From contig OZ020267.1 in the NCBI GenBank assembly GCA_963971225.1, positions 148,517,927 through 148,581,926 on the forward strand: a stretch of 64,000 nt of DNA, read 5' to 3'. The stretch's first letter is position 1, and every line of letters begins with the position of its first letter. The stretch comes from Melieria omissa. Lineage: Eukaryota > Arthropoda > Insecta > Diptera > Ulidiidae. The position numbers were made by a program, and so were the translations under genes. Under the pieces are notes generated by a model. It was given only the letters and a program-made list of their open reading frames with translations, was not told where the DNA came from and made no database searches. Shown piece after piece: positions 47,352 through 59,415 of the stretch.

Positions 47352-48483
47352 TGAGCAGCGAGCAATTGCGGATCGATTAAATTGCCGCTAAATGTTTATA
47401 ATTAAAATTACTGAACAAACAGTGCAAATGAAACGAAATGAAATCCAAAGAAATTTATGACAGCGCAAGTAAACATTTTAATTGCCGTTTGTGCGGTGTC
47501 GAGTGCGTACGGGCAATAAAAGAAATTATTGAAACGAAAAATTTCGCTTTGAATTTATGTGCGAAATGTAGTCAAAATGTGCTTTCATACATTATGCACA
47601 TTGTGTTGGCAAATTAAAAAATTATTTTACATTAAATATGAATTTTTAAATGTTCCAAATGTTTGCAAAAGACATTCAAATTTCGACTTTACGTGGGCGC
47701 GTCTTTCTTCTTGTCATTGCTGTTGTAAGATTTAAGTGGTTTGCGGGCAATGAATGAATGCATCTGAGCCAATGCGAGCAGAGTTCAGTCTCAGACCAAT
47801 CAGATTTTTCATATTTAAAAGACTTGAATTTGTTTAGTTAAATAAGCCATAATAAAGTAAATCAAGTAAAGCAAAGAAAGCAAAATATTTAAAGACTCTA
47901 TCGAAGAGAAAGTGCACACTGTGTAACGTAATTTTCTCGAAGCATACATTAAAAAAAATCTAAAAATGCCGTTAAATAGAGTAGGCCTTGAAATTGAATT
48001 TACACAAAATATTTGTTTCAGTACCTTATTCCTCCAGTAATATTTATAAATAAAGAAATATTGTTGGTCTCATCGGCTCTCAAATTCGACTAAGCCTCAG
48101 AAAAGATATTGTTCCTCTGCAGTAATATCTCTCATACCATTGTGCAACAGCATTTTCCATACCGGAAAAAATCCATATGTGCGTGAAACTAGAGACCAAA
48201 TATAGTAATACTGCGTACTCAGTTTTTCATTTCTACATCCTTTGTACATTTAAAAGGACTTCAAAGTTTTGAAGAAGATACAAAATAAAAAAATTGAAAA
48301 AATATAGAACCTCGTTAGATAATTGCGATATATATATCAAATAACAGAGGAAAGGCTCAAGAATTTAAATAAAATTTATTCTGTATTTATTTATGAAAAA
48401 AAGATATGAAAAAGGTCCATTGAAAATTTTTATCCTTTATATCCTTGGAAATTTTTATAGAATTTTCTTTAAAAGTAAGTATG
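46600..48483 (-). other. Msp300 intron with a TG microsatellite
   Basis: AT-rich intron. Apart from the (TG)n array at 47319-47348 nothing is recognised. Confidence 0.5.
47319..47348. repeat. (TG)15 microsatellite
   Basis: Thirty bases of uninterrupted TG dinucleotide. Confidence 0.97.
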
Positions 48484-48652
48484 TTAACCCATTCACTGCC
48501 AAGGACGAGTATACTCGTCCTACTTTAAATATGTTATAACATGCAGGCTTTTGAATTAGAAAATTTTTTGTGGTCACAAACAATAATACTCATAATATAA
48601 ATGGCAATGGGAATGACTTCATATAATTTAGACTTGGCAGCGAATGGGTTAA
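48484..48652. mobile_element. piggyBac-type MITE 7 (169 bp)
   Basis: TTAACCCATTCACTGCCAAG at the left and TTAACCCATTCGCTGCCAAG on the complement at the right. The left end carries a perfect 18-bp palindrome GGACGAGTATACTCGTCC (48503-48520), axis 28 bp from the TTAA edge. It shares CCCATT-GCTGCC with MITE 5, but the palindrome is different. Confidence 0.85.
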
Positions 48653-48876
48653 AACCAAAAAACTCCATGATCACGTGTCAAAATTTCATTACACTAACTT
48701 TATTTGTTCGAAACTTTATTAAAAAAAGGCGGAAGCTACAATTCTAATGAGTACAGTGGACGTCAAATATAAAGAATCTTATGTTGTACATCCAATTTGT
48801 TAAATCGAAAAATTCGTTAAATGTTTTTTGTTTTAAACCATCCTTCTTAAAGAAATAAGTCTCACATATTCAGTTT

Positions 48877-49137
48877 TTAACCTTCTGCCTGTCCCTTGGG
48901 GTCAAATAGACCCCCTTCCCTTGCACTCGTCTACTTGTGTTATTTAGTGTTAATCGCGCTTACAACCCAATAACAAATCGAGAAAAACACTTTTCGGAGC
49001 TTCCCCTTTTCTTTCGTGATTTATGTGTAACATTTCTTCATGTTTTGTCAGAAAATTATATAATCGTTTGATTGGGGTCATCCTGACCCCAAAGGACACT
49101 GATCGCGATTTTGAGCAAAGGACAGACAAAAGGTTAA
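48877..49137. mobile_element. piggyBac-type MITE 8
   Basis: TTAACCTTCTGCCTGTCC at the left and TTAACCTTTTGTCTGTCC on the complement at the right. The left end carries GGGGTC-N5-GACCCC (48898-48914), axis 29.5 bp from the TTAA edge. A related dyad TTGGGGTCA-N3-TGACCCCAA sits inside the right end at 49072-49092, about 55 bp from that border. Confidence 0.8.
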
Positions 49138-49682
49138 ACAAATATCTTTTATTCGAGCATTTTCAAAATGCAAAACTGGCTACGTGTGTACAGTGAAAAA
49201 GTCTTTGATGCGGATTGCCTCCTTACCGCAAGCAAACTTTTCTGTTTGGCAATTTGATTATTGAAATTTTAATTTTTAAAAGAAACAAGTCGACCGAACG
49301 CAAAACAAATCCTGTGAAAATGATCAGCAATGCATACAAACAGAATTTGAAAATGTTGGTAACTTGACGTAAATTTGAAAGTTTCAACGTAACAAAAACA
49401 AAAACATTTGAGGTACCGTTCACTTGACGAAACCAAATATCCATTGTTATTGTAAACAATGTAAATAACAACGATTCGAAGGTTGAAAATCAATATAAAT
49501 ATTCGTTATATCGAATAACTGTAATTTTTTATTAATAAATAAAAGTCAAAAGTAACATTTATTTTTGCCTGAAATGATAAAAGGCATAAAAAACTTTTAT
49601 TTTTGTCGAAAAAAAAATAGTTAAATGACAACAGTTAAAATCTGACTTATTTGATTAAAACCATAACCGGTACGTTTCCTGT

Positions 49683-49907
49683 TTAACCCTTTTGTTTGTG
49701 GTGGGATACCCGGGTAACCAAATTACTTGTATATCGGATCATGAAATATACTTTTATGTTACTGAGAGCTTTAAAACTAAGCAAAAACGGAAAAATTTTA
49801 TACACTGCGAACGAACAATTCGAATTTTTCATACAATTTGTCCTGGGGTACTCGGGTACCTCATTACACAGGTAAGGGTGTTTTTTTATCACACGCACTA
49901 GGGTTAA
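49683..49907. mobile_element. piggyBac-type MITE 9
   Basis: TTAACCCTTTTG at the left and TTAACCCTAGTG on the complement at the right. The left end carries TACCCGGGTA (49707-49716) within a wider GG...CC dyad, axis 29 bp from the TTAA edge. A near-palindrome GGTACTCGGGTACC lies inside the right half (49847-49860). Confidence 0.72.
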
Positions 49908-51579
49908 TAAAGTCATTGAAAACTAATAAAAATCATCTATCCAATAGCTTTTATAAAATGTACCGCAATTATTTCACAGGAAAAATGAAACCCTTCGCAA
50001 GGCATTTGCCATTTTGACCTCTAACAATGTGAATTGCACATTCTCACATTTTGTAAATGAAAAATACCAAACACTGATGTTGTGCCAGATGCTGTCACCA
50101 GCATCAAAATATCGAACAATGCAAATAGAAATGCGAATAGAGCCGCCATTTCGAATGAAGTGATCTCATTATGATCAGCAACGGCAGCAGTGGCAGCGTT
50201 CATGGTCAGATGCGATCATCGCTGGCGACCTGCTGAAAATTGTAATTTGCAATCTAAATGGACGGACAAACCCATTGACAGGTCCAAATGAATAATGAGC
50301 GTGTGCTGTCAATTAAGTGTCGAACTGAGAGCCAGTCGACTGGGGAGCAGTGCTGCGCCACACCGCTGGCGTTAGCAGGTGACGAAGGTGAAAAGCGATT
50401 CAATCAATTGCAGCCCAAATCAATTAACGTGAACACTTTTGAATAAGTGGCCGCTGTCACTGTGAAGTCGGCGCCGGGGCTGGTTTTTTGTTCAGCCACT
50501 TTGTGCACAACTAATAGGAAAAACGAGCAGCGGCTCGTTCAATTAAACTTTGCAGCTTAATTTGCATGCAACAAAGTTTGCTGGCAGTTGTGCGTTTTAC
50601 GAAAATCAATAATGATGCAATTTTTGTCACTGCCAAATTTTCAGCGTTTCATTTGTATGCGACAAGCATTTTTGACGTACGGAGACGTTTGCGCTTCACT
50701 GCGACATTATGTCATTTCTTTTTTTAAGAGTTGGCCAAAAAAGTCTAAATAAAAGCGCGCATTGACGAGCATATACATATGTTTGTATAATGTATTTTGT
50801 ACATTCAAGCATTAAGTCAACATTTATTTTTGGCTAACCGATCAGGAGAGAAAATTCAAAGGAAAGCGAAAGCCACAACCAAAGCGCCAATGCGGTGAAT
50901 GTTTATGCAGCTGAACCGCTGAAAAGCTGTAAAACAATTCTCAACTGCATTGGACATTGGCCACCAGACTGATGAATTTTGTAAACGAAATAAAAAAACA
51001 AATTTCATGAACCACCATCATTCATTTTAGTGGAAGCTGAATTAATCATCATTTACGACGGCGAGTGTTTTAAAAATTTATCACTGGGCACAAGTTCAAC
51101 CAACTGCTCAAGAACATACAACAACAAATACAGACTATATAGACTGATGAAAGTCTTACAACTACTCGACAGTTTTCGTTAGAAATTTGGCAGCTGTCGC
51201 GCCACTTTTGCTGTAGCGACGAATCAAAAGCGCTGTAAGCAAAGGTGTGTGTGCGTGGGTGTGGGTCAAGTTCGAAAATTCTGTAGCGCGTGAATTGTAT
51301 TCAAGTGAGTGTGGTACGTGTGGCAGCTGCAATGCTGAATACCGTATTCGAAATATTCAAGTACCGACAGTTGTTTGCAGTTTGTAATTGTTCAATTTGC
51401 AGTAAGTGGCGCCTTGAAAACATTGTTTTAAATACTTGTAACAGCGGACCACGAGCCTCATGAATAAACAAATAGTTTAAATTGTTGCCCAACAAAAAAC
51501 TTACATAGCCACCTCCAATTATGAATCGCATTTTGTATATTTTGTTATACTTCTAAACTAAAGGGAAAACTAAAGGGAA
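49908..51579 (-). other. Msp300 intron, nothing recognised
   Basis: No exon is supported. A short minus-strand frame near 51500-51531 (MRFIIGGGY followed by GTAAGT) looks like a mini-exon but has no support beyond one donor-like site. Confidence 0.4.
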
Positions 51580-53035
51580 ATAGTGTTGTATTTATTAGTG
51601 TTTTGTTTTTAACGCGAACAAACGCGTAGGGGATGGCCCTATTAGTGCCAAGCATTGCGTTGGTTCAGGAAGGATATAAAGGTTAGGAGATAGGGTTTTG
51701 AGAGAAGTGGTTTGGACTCTTGACTTGAACCCATCGAGATCATAAGTGCTGCGGAAAATATCCGCAGGGAGACCATTCCACAGCCGCGCTGTACAGGCCA
51801 GAAACAAACTTTCTCTGTAGTGCGTAGTGCGCTGGAACATCGTTTCAACGTGGAATGCATGGGCGCCAGTGTTCAAACGGGTTGCCCGGGGGAATTCCCG
51901 GAGTGATGGCATCAAGCTGCTCATCTCCACTGAGCAATTACCGAAAAAGTATCGGCAAAATAACACCACACATGTCACGTTTCGACGATGTTCCAAGGAG
52001 TCAATAGAGCTGGATGCCTTACTGTCTCCTATAAGTTTAATCGCACGGTTTTGCACCCGATCGAGGAGCTCCAAATGGGGTTTTGAAGCCCCCGCCTATA
52101 GGTGCGAGTTCAACTCTATTTTAGGTCGAATAAATGTAGTATAAATAATGTTGAGATCAGACAGAGTGAAATATTTTTTGCATCGCTTTAGGAAGCCGAG
52201 GCAATTGGCTGCTTCTTTCGACACGCCAAAAATATGATCGTTCCAACGAAGATCGTTCTTAATGGACATACCCAGAACATCAAGAGCTGACGATTCCGCA
52301 ATACTTACACCACTCATAACCAGGGATGTGTTGGGATGTGGGGAGACTCGTTTCTGGGATAACAGGCAACATTGGGTCATTGGGTCTCGGGGATTAAAAT
52401 CGACCCTGTTCACTGGACCCCACTAGGAGATTGTTTGTAAGTCGCTATTAAGTGTGTCATTCATACGGTGCCGTTCTCTCTCAATCTCCATAGAGCTGGG
52501 ACGCTTTGTGAAGGAGTATGAATGACAAATGATGCTGTCATCCGCAAACGAAAAGATGGGATTCTTCGTCGACGACAATAGGTCGTTGATGAAGATAAGG
52601 AAAAGGGTTGGAGAAAGGACCGAACCCTGCGACACTCCCGCGCTAAGGGAATGCTTTTCCGAGGCTATGCCCTCTATTACAACAATAGAGCGATCATAAA
52701 GGAAACTCGTAATCCAACGAGAGAAGATACTACCGACGCCATAGACAATCAATTTTGACACGAGTGCTTTATGCCACACCCGGTCAAAGGCCTTGGAAAT
52801 ATCGAATGCAACAATTTTGCTTTCACCGAGGTTTAGAATGCTATGGTTCCATTTCTCGGAGAGGACCGCCATAAGGTCTCCCGTCGATCGTTGTCTTCGG
52901 AAGCCGTATTGCCAACACTTAGCAGTCTATTGTGCTCCAGATATTGCACAAGATTGAAGTTTACGATGGTTTCCATTGCTTTGGAAAGCACTGAACAAAT
53001 TGCTATAAATCGGTAGTTCGCAGTGTAGTTCACTC
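51580..53035 (-). mobile_element. Degenerate LINE: reverse transcriptase, CR1/Jockey type
   Basis: Minus-strand remnant of a non-LTR retrotransposon ORF2, broken by at least three frameshifts. In order: NYRFIAICSVLSKAMETIVN, the palm motif VAFDISKAFDRVWHKALVSK, GVSQGSVLSPTLFLIFINDL, the catalytic box FADDSII, a thumb region with DVLGMSIKNDLRWNDHI, and a C terminus ELLDRVQNRAIKLIGD with ARLWNGLPADIF. No RNase H follows the reverse transcriptase, and the ARLWNxLP tail is typical of CR1- and Jockey-like elements, unlike the LINE at 16382-17950. The endonuclease half is missing, so it is 5'-truncated. The 3' side ends after a TAA near 51595 and a short CCCTTTAGTTT repeat. Confidence 0.88.
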
Positions 53036-53409
53036 TTCATAACATTTTATGTGTAAAGTTCTATTGTTTGTGAAAATTCAAAAATTGCCACGATACCAAT
53101 TTTACATCTAAAATACTATGAAGAATGAACTCTACTATTATGTTTACTAGGTTCGGTTACGTTGATCTGCCAGGCGGTAGAGCCTTTTTCGCTGGGTTCT
53201 TGGTGACCTAAAGTCCACGTTTGATACTCAATAAGGCTGAGAAGGGTTCAGCAGGCATTCGCAGTATAGATCAAAGATCTAATTTTCTTATAAATTAAAT
53301 ATAAAAAAAAATCATTATCTTATGTACAAAATAATGTCCTAAAGTCATGTTTCTCTTATGTTCCTCTGCTAGACTTAACTTGACTACACTCAATTCGGTT
53401 TGGACTTAC

Positions 53410-54292
53410 CTTGCAACTGCAAAATGGTCAGCTGGTATTCGGCCAGTTTTTCATCGATGTAATCTTGCGATTGATTGGCGATTATCTCGGCAGTCGATGG
53501 GCCGAATTCCTCCTCATCATCATAAACCACGTACGATTTAGGTTGGGGAGGCTCCAGCGGCACACCGACGTAGTCGTATTGCATTTGCGGATGTTGTCTC
53601 GGATATGGCGGCTGCGGCTGATGTTGATGCTGCTGCTGCTGATAGTGCTGCTGCTGGTGTTGTTGCGCATTGTGCAGCTGTTGTTGTTGTGGTGTTTCGT
53701 ACAGCTGCGACAGCGGCGTCTGCCGATTGCTGTACATGAACTCGGAATTGGGTGTCTGGCAGACAATCGGCGATGGCGTCGGCGATAGTTGAAAGGAACT
53801 GGTTGGCGCAGCACCGTACGAGTTCTGATGCTGCAACGACATGGGCCGGAATGGCCGTGGTCCGGCAGCGCCTGCGCCGCCGCCACCGTACGTCGGTGCT
53901 GGGCCACCCTTTACCGGCAGCTGATTGGGGTAGAAGGTCGGCTGAAACATGGGCGGCTGGTATGGCGCTGGCGATTGGTTGCCAGCCACATGGGGCGATG
54001 GCTGTGGCCATTGTGGGCGCGGATGCGGTATGCTGTTGCTGCCGCGTGTGCCGCGCATGCCCTGCGGGCCGGGTGACATGGCGTGTGCGTAAGGCGTCGG
54101 GCTCATGGGCGCCGGCGATTGCATGGATGGACGACGCGGGCCCGAAATAATGGGCGGCGGGCTGGGCGCTACCGGCGTCCAGGGCGATGGCGGCCTGTAT
54201 AGGAACGATGACGGCGACGGCGAGGCGGGATTGTGAGCGCGCGGATTCCAACCACGCGGCCCGCCAAAGGGCGGCGGCTGCTGCCCGGACAT
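53410..54292 (-). CDS. Msp300: Msp300 alternative first coding exon, Pro/Gln-rich N terminus
   Basis: Starts MSGQQPPPFGGPRGWNPRAH at 54292 and runs 294 codons plus one base to the donor CAAG|GTAAGT. The frame is open a little further up to a GTG, but the ATG is preferred. The N-terminal two thirds are Pro/Ser/Ala-rich with SPSPSS, SPAPMSP and PSP repeats. Then comes a Gln/His tract (QQQHYQQQQHQHQ), and a conserved-looking acidic helical end: DDEEEFGPSTAEIIANQSQD then LAEYQLTILQLQ. The final G joins the 62-nt exon to read LQLQ-E-EQERVQ. It therefore offers a second N terminus for the same CH head, under its own upstream promoter. From memory, a similar DDEEEFGP...LAEYQ segment precedes CH1 in Drosophila Msp300. 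Confidence 0.88.
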
Positions 54293-57200
54293 GTTGCAGA
54301 ACACAAAAACGGTGCGAAGTTGTTAAATGTTTTTGCTATTTTACGAACACTTTGCGGCACGACGACAGGGCACAAGTTCCTCTTGTGGATTATGCGGAAT
54401 TAACTTATGGGGCACTAAATTTTAGGCGTATACTTCAATCCAACTTAAAAACACTTGACGATAACATGGTACACTGCAAAAAAACAACACACACACACAA
54501 TTGAAATCGGGCCAAAAGTATGCGGTGACAAGTATCGCGAAACATGAAGCAGCAGTTTTGCGATGGCCGCCGCAACAACAGGTGATCGGTTCGGCCACAA
54601 TACAGTAATAAATCATGACCTAGAAAGTGTCCAAAACTATGTCGAATTATCATGAGAGCGCGCTCGTGTGCGCAGAGAAAGCGACACGACAGATAGCAAA
54701 CAAGCGGAAAGCGGCCGCGTGCTTTGAAGGGGAACGGAAATAGGTTACTTTGAGAGTGATTAAAAATGGCGCTGACGACATTTTGAAAATGAAAGCAGTG
54801 CTTTTTCAGACCAACGCGTATATGTATGAACGTACGTAGTATTAAGGCGGATGGAGTGTTTTTTCCGCTGAGTGACATGAAAACATGTGAAGGTATAAAT
54901 ACTAAAATCTTAACAAAAATAAGCAACAACGAACATTTTCCGGTTTAATTTATTATGAAAGCAAAAGTGGAGGCAGACCATTCTTCATAAATAAACGCAC
55001 ACGTCTAGTGATTGTGATGGGGGATTAAGTCGCTTGCCGTTTGAACAGGCATACAGGGTGCTGTCACGACAGAGCAGCGTGTGTCAGTGTGAAGGACAGG
55101 TCTTTGACTGTGAATTAACCAAAAGTCCAATGGGCATTTATATAGTTGCTTGATGCTTGTTGCTTGTTTAAGGTTAAATTATAATTAATTTTTCTGCACA
55201 CTACAGCAAAGGGAGGCAAAGTTATATATGAATAAAAGTTCTAAATTGACAAAGAAAACACTAAATATTTGATACGAAAACGGATGTGACACACATCTTT
55301 AAAAATAAAAATGTTTTACTAAGAAAGAAAGTTTTAATGTCAACTTGTCAAAAATGTCAAAAAACATTATCTCTCAATTTTTTCCGTATGTATAAATATA
55401 CAATGGTTTATAGTTTGTATAGTCTATTATGTGCGCATACTTCGCTACAGAAGCACTGAAATTATATAAAAAGTTAGTCTTCTAAACACGTTTATTTGTT
55501 CTCTATCTTTCCATTTCTTTCGAAATGTAAATCAACTCTTTGGTCTCAGCACAGAATTGAGGTTAGGGTCTGACCAATTAAAGTGTCTTATTAGTCTTTG
55601 GATAACTTAGTTTAAGATGACTGGTTCACATTAATCCAAAATATCAGTTTTTCAAATAAAACTTCAAATAGTGCACTGGCCACTGCAACCATATCCTTCA
55701 TTCAATAGTTAGTTCCCATTATGCCCATTTTAACAATCAGTATCAGTACTGCTGGAAGCCTATTTCTGTCGCCAACGAATGTTCATCAGCTGTGTATGCT
55801 GTTTAAAAATAGATTTCTCAAAAAATTCGAACAAATGAACACTTCGTCTCGACTGGAAGCAGCAGGCGAAATCGAAATTAATTACATGCTCGCGAATCGA
55901 GCGATCGAAAAGATTGCGAAATGTATTGCAAAAAAGTATATTAAACAAACATCAAATGAATTGATGCCAAGTGATGGCGCGTACACTGGCAAAAAAGTTG
56001 TGCCAGTCGCTACTGGAGGTTTGCCACAGTTCAAAATTCAGCATTGAAAATGTGCTCGTTGTGGCATTTTGGGTGATTTCCTTCAGTGTGCGTTGTTGCT
56101 GGCGTTCACTCTGTGCGAGCGTGTGCGGCTGCTGCTGCCAGCCCCAAACAGCAGCAAAAGCGCCAGCGCCATCACCATCCGCACACTTTGTGGCCAATTC
56201 GAAAAAACAAAATAAGAAAGGAAAAATCAAATAAATGAAACCGTGAACGAAGAAAAGAAAAATTAGGAAAATGATTTCGTATTTCAAAAATAGAAATGAA
56301 CTCAGTTCGTTAAACTTGCTGAGCGGAATTTTCTTTTGAGTTTTCACTGCAGCCAGCGCAGCACTTCGACTTCCACCGCACTTTGCCGCACACTGCGCCT
56401 AGCGTACTGTCCCTTTATCCCGTCCCATCCCATCCCGTCCCGTGTCGAGTCGTCCCTGGCCTCTGCGCCAGTGCGCGTAATTTCACAAATTCGACAAAAT
56501 CGTTGCAGCGGCTGCAGTTCACTTTGTGGGCCATAAAAAATAGTTTTCAGAATTCAAAGGAGAAAACTTTCACTTCACTGCAGGCGGCGGCACACCGAAA
56601 ATCCACCGAAAATAAAACAATGTGCGGCACACATTCGAACGTTTTCTTGCTGTTATGTAAGCGCTGAGCAGACGTTTCCGGCATAATTGGAAAAACGTCG
56701 TCCATATATTATAGCAATGCTGGACAGCGCTACAAACCATGGATTGCGTTGGCGATAGGATCAACGCGCACTTTAGCACATCGATGCAATCGAATTTTTT
56801 CCGTTACGTTTTCAACATAAAAATTCGAGTATTAATTGAATTTTTTCTTCAAAGGAGTGCGTGCATATATGCGCGATCGCGTGTGTGTGTGTATGGATAT
56901 ATGCGCGTGTGTGTGTGTGCGAATATAAAGGAAACTTATGCGAAACAGAAATGTGAAATCTTCTGAGGAAGAACCGAGAACAACACTCGACGAGTACGAA
57001 ACACCAACTGAAAGAATTGAGCTTGTAACAGCGGCATCGATGCTCATGGCTAACGGTTGGCGGCTGTTGGTGGCCGCTGAAGATCGCTGAACACGCAAGC
57101 GAACGCTGGTGGAAAATCGCTTGGATCCTAGCGCGCGGGGGGTGGCCAAGTGGGAAAACTCGTCATTGTGATTGCTCGTCTGCAGCGACAGCGGTGAGCG

Positions 57201-59415
57201 AACGCTCGCACGAAGCAGTAGTCGGCGGCGCGGCGAGGTCAGCGGGCCAGCAGTGCGCGGTGTGCGTTGGCAGTCGTCGGCGTATGGGGCGGGAAAGTAT
57301 TTTCCTTCAGCTTTAGCAAAATTGGTGTGAAGCACATGTGGCGGCACCACTGCTTTCCGCGCCCACAGCGCATGCGCCCGAAGTTAGTTTCATCCGGCAG
57401 TTTTGTTTACTCTTTGCGAATTGCTGCTTTTCGCCGGATAGCAGCGAAGGCACTACGAAAGACAACAAATCTCAAAATAGGAATACACATTGACTTGTCC
57501 ACACAGCAGCCAAAGTAAACAACGCCATCGGAAAGAGCAATTCGCGCTGATTTACCGGTGCAGTTGTTGTAATTGTTGTTTTGCCTCTGGGTCTAATGCA
57601 CCACCTGCTTCCTACACGCACCAATTGAACTCTGGCTGCAACCACCAATCGAAGCATAAATATATACGCTGCTGCAATTGATCTGCCAACTGCAACACTT
57701 TAGCGGCAATTGTGAACAACACTTGAACAAGTGGTTAGATATTTATTGAAAGTTTGTACTTGGCGCTGAACTTGCAAGATAGCGACCCAGAACCGAAAGC
57801 TAAAGGACATAGCTGAAGAACCGCTTGATTGCTCCCTCACTTGTTGGCCTCGGTTTGATTTATTCGATGTTCTCTTAAAATAATAGACAACTTTGATAAA
57901 ATTTCGTGAGCTAATGCGCTTGTCCGAAGAAACTTATTCCTTAATCATAGCAATATTGAGTAATGAAATAATATTAATTATCTTCAATTTCGTGGTTAAA
58001 CAATCCATGAAACTGGACTTTTAATCGTCGTAGTCACATTTTCAGAATGACTGTTGAAGTTAAACAAAAGAACTTCAACAAATCCTGTTTTAAAAAGGTT
58101 AAAGTGCCACGAACAAAACTACACTACGCGACGACAGGGCGGCCATTTTATCAAATAACTTCACATGTAGCACCGGTTTTCTGGCTTCTTACCGTTAGAA
58201 TGGCAAAGGAATGCAACGTACTCCCGAAGTGCTTTACCAGCAGACAGCTTTCGTTTCCGGTTCCGTTAATGCAGCAATCAAAACGCCAATTTTACTACAA
58301 TTCCATTGACTTTACCACACATGTTTCTTATTCGTTCTCTTGTCCTTAGATTCACCGTTGTTTTGCAACCATTAATTGTATATTTCCGTGTACTCTAATT
58401 ACTTTATCTGCAATACGCTCCGCTTCACTATTTCCTTACAAAACTATCGAAATTAATCCGTCCGTTGCTTTTATTCCACACTAAAGTTGGCTGCGGTTGT
58501 GTCGTTCAGCCGAAGCGAACGAAGCGGGCGAGCAAAAATACTGACAGTTGAAAAATAAACGAAAACAAAGCGGAAGGGTTTGTGGTGCATCCACTGTAAA
58601 CACTGCAGTTTTCTCAACTTTTCTCAAGCCGAAAAGTTTATTTTTGAGTGGCAGTCATCCGGAAATATTTCACTTGGCTGTTGCTTTACCACAACCAGTG
58701 GCCGGCATGTTGTGAAGCGCGCATTTATGTTAATTCGTCTGCGTTGAACGTTGAGTGTAAACTTCAACGAACGCTGCGGCGAATGTCAGCGCAAAACGAA
58801 ATGCCAAAAACAGTTTTGCTGCTGTTTGGGCGAAAATGCTCAGCAAATTTTCCGACGCAGTTAATTAAGCTGAAAGTGGGCATTTTTCGTGCAAATTCAC
58901 ACATAAAATTGCTCGAAAGCAAAGTTACAACGCCGTAAAGCAATTTAGAACGCGAAACGCCGTGCCAGCTGCAGAGTTTCGTGCACTATGAGCGCGTGTT
59001 TGGAGTAGCGAAAAAACTCGCACAGGCGGCAGACAATTTTTCCATTTTTTTCCGTCCGCTGCCGAAAAGAAACCAACCAGACGTTGCCCGCTAGCGCTGT
59101 AATTGATAGGCGGCCGGGTGAAGCAGTGCCGCTGGCCCATTTCGCGTGGCAGTGCTCGTTCCAAATAATAAACGTGCATTGTCGCCGCTGATTGGCATCG
59201 ATTTTGCAATAAGTGCAACAACAACGCGCATCACACAAAAGCAACAACTAAGTTGTTAGAGTCACAACAAGCGTTGATAAAGAAACGTAAATATGGAACG
59301 CAGTGACCAGGCCAGCATGCAATTTTAGTGCGCTCCGACGTGAGTTGTAGTGAAGCGCGGTGCGCCGAGGTGCCGTGCGAACGCGGCAGTTGTTCGAATT
59401 AGTTTGACAGTCGTA
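54293..59415. other. Intergenic region between Msp300 and msl-2
   Basis: Msp300 (minus) and msl-2 (plus) start at opposite ends of this 5.1-kb region, so both promoters should lie here. GC-richer patches occur near 56340-56530 and 57040-57420 and could be 5' UTR exons or promoters, but no start site can be fixed. A TG-rich stretch lies at about 56880-56920. Pyrimidine-rich TTTTTCCATTTTTTTCC at 59036-59052 is the only long T run just upstream of msl-2. No coding exon is supported. Confidence 0.45.

Noticed and set aside
51301..51531. Possible mini-exon MRFIIGGGY followed by GTAAGT on the minus strand
   Set aside because: Only a start codon and one donor-like site; the frame fits no neighbouring exon known to me, and it borders a LINE remnant.
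53538..54251. 237-codon open frame on the minus strand
   Set aside because: Out-of-frame shadow of the Msp300 Pro/Gln-rich exon.
56832..57350. 172-codon minus-strand frame upstream of msl-2
   Set aside because: Overlaps GC-rich sequence and a TG repeat (read as HTHTH); no recognisable domain. It may be promoter or UTR sequence.
59350..59415. Upstream extension of msl-2 to a GTG
   Set aside because: Non-ATG start; the first ATG in frame is at 59416.
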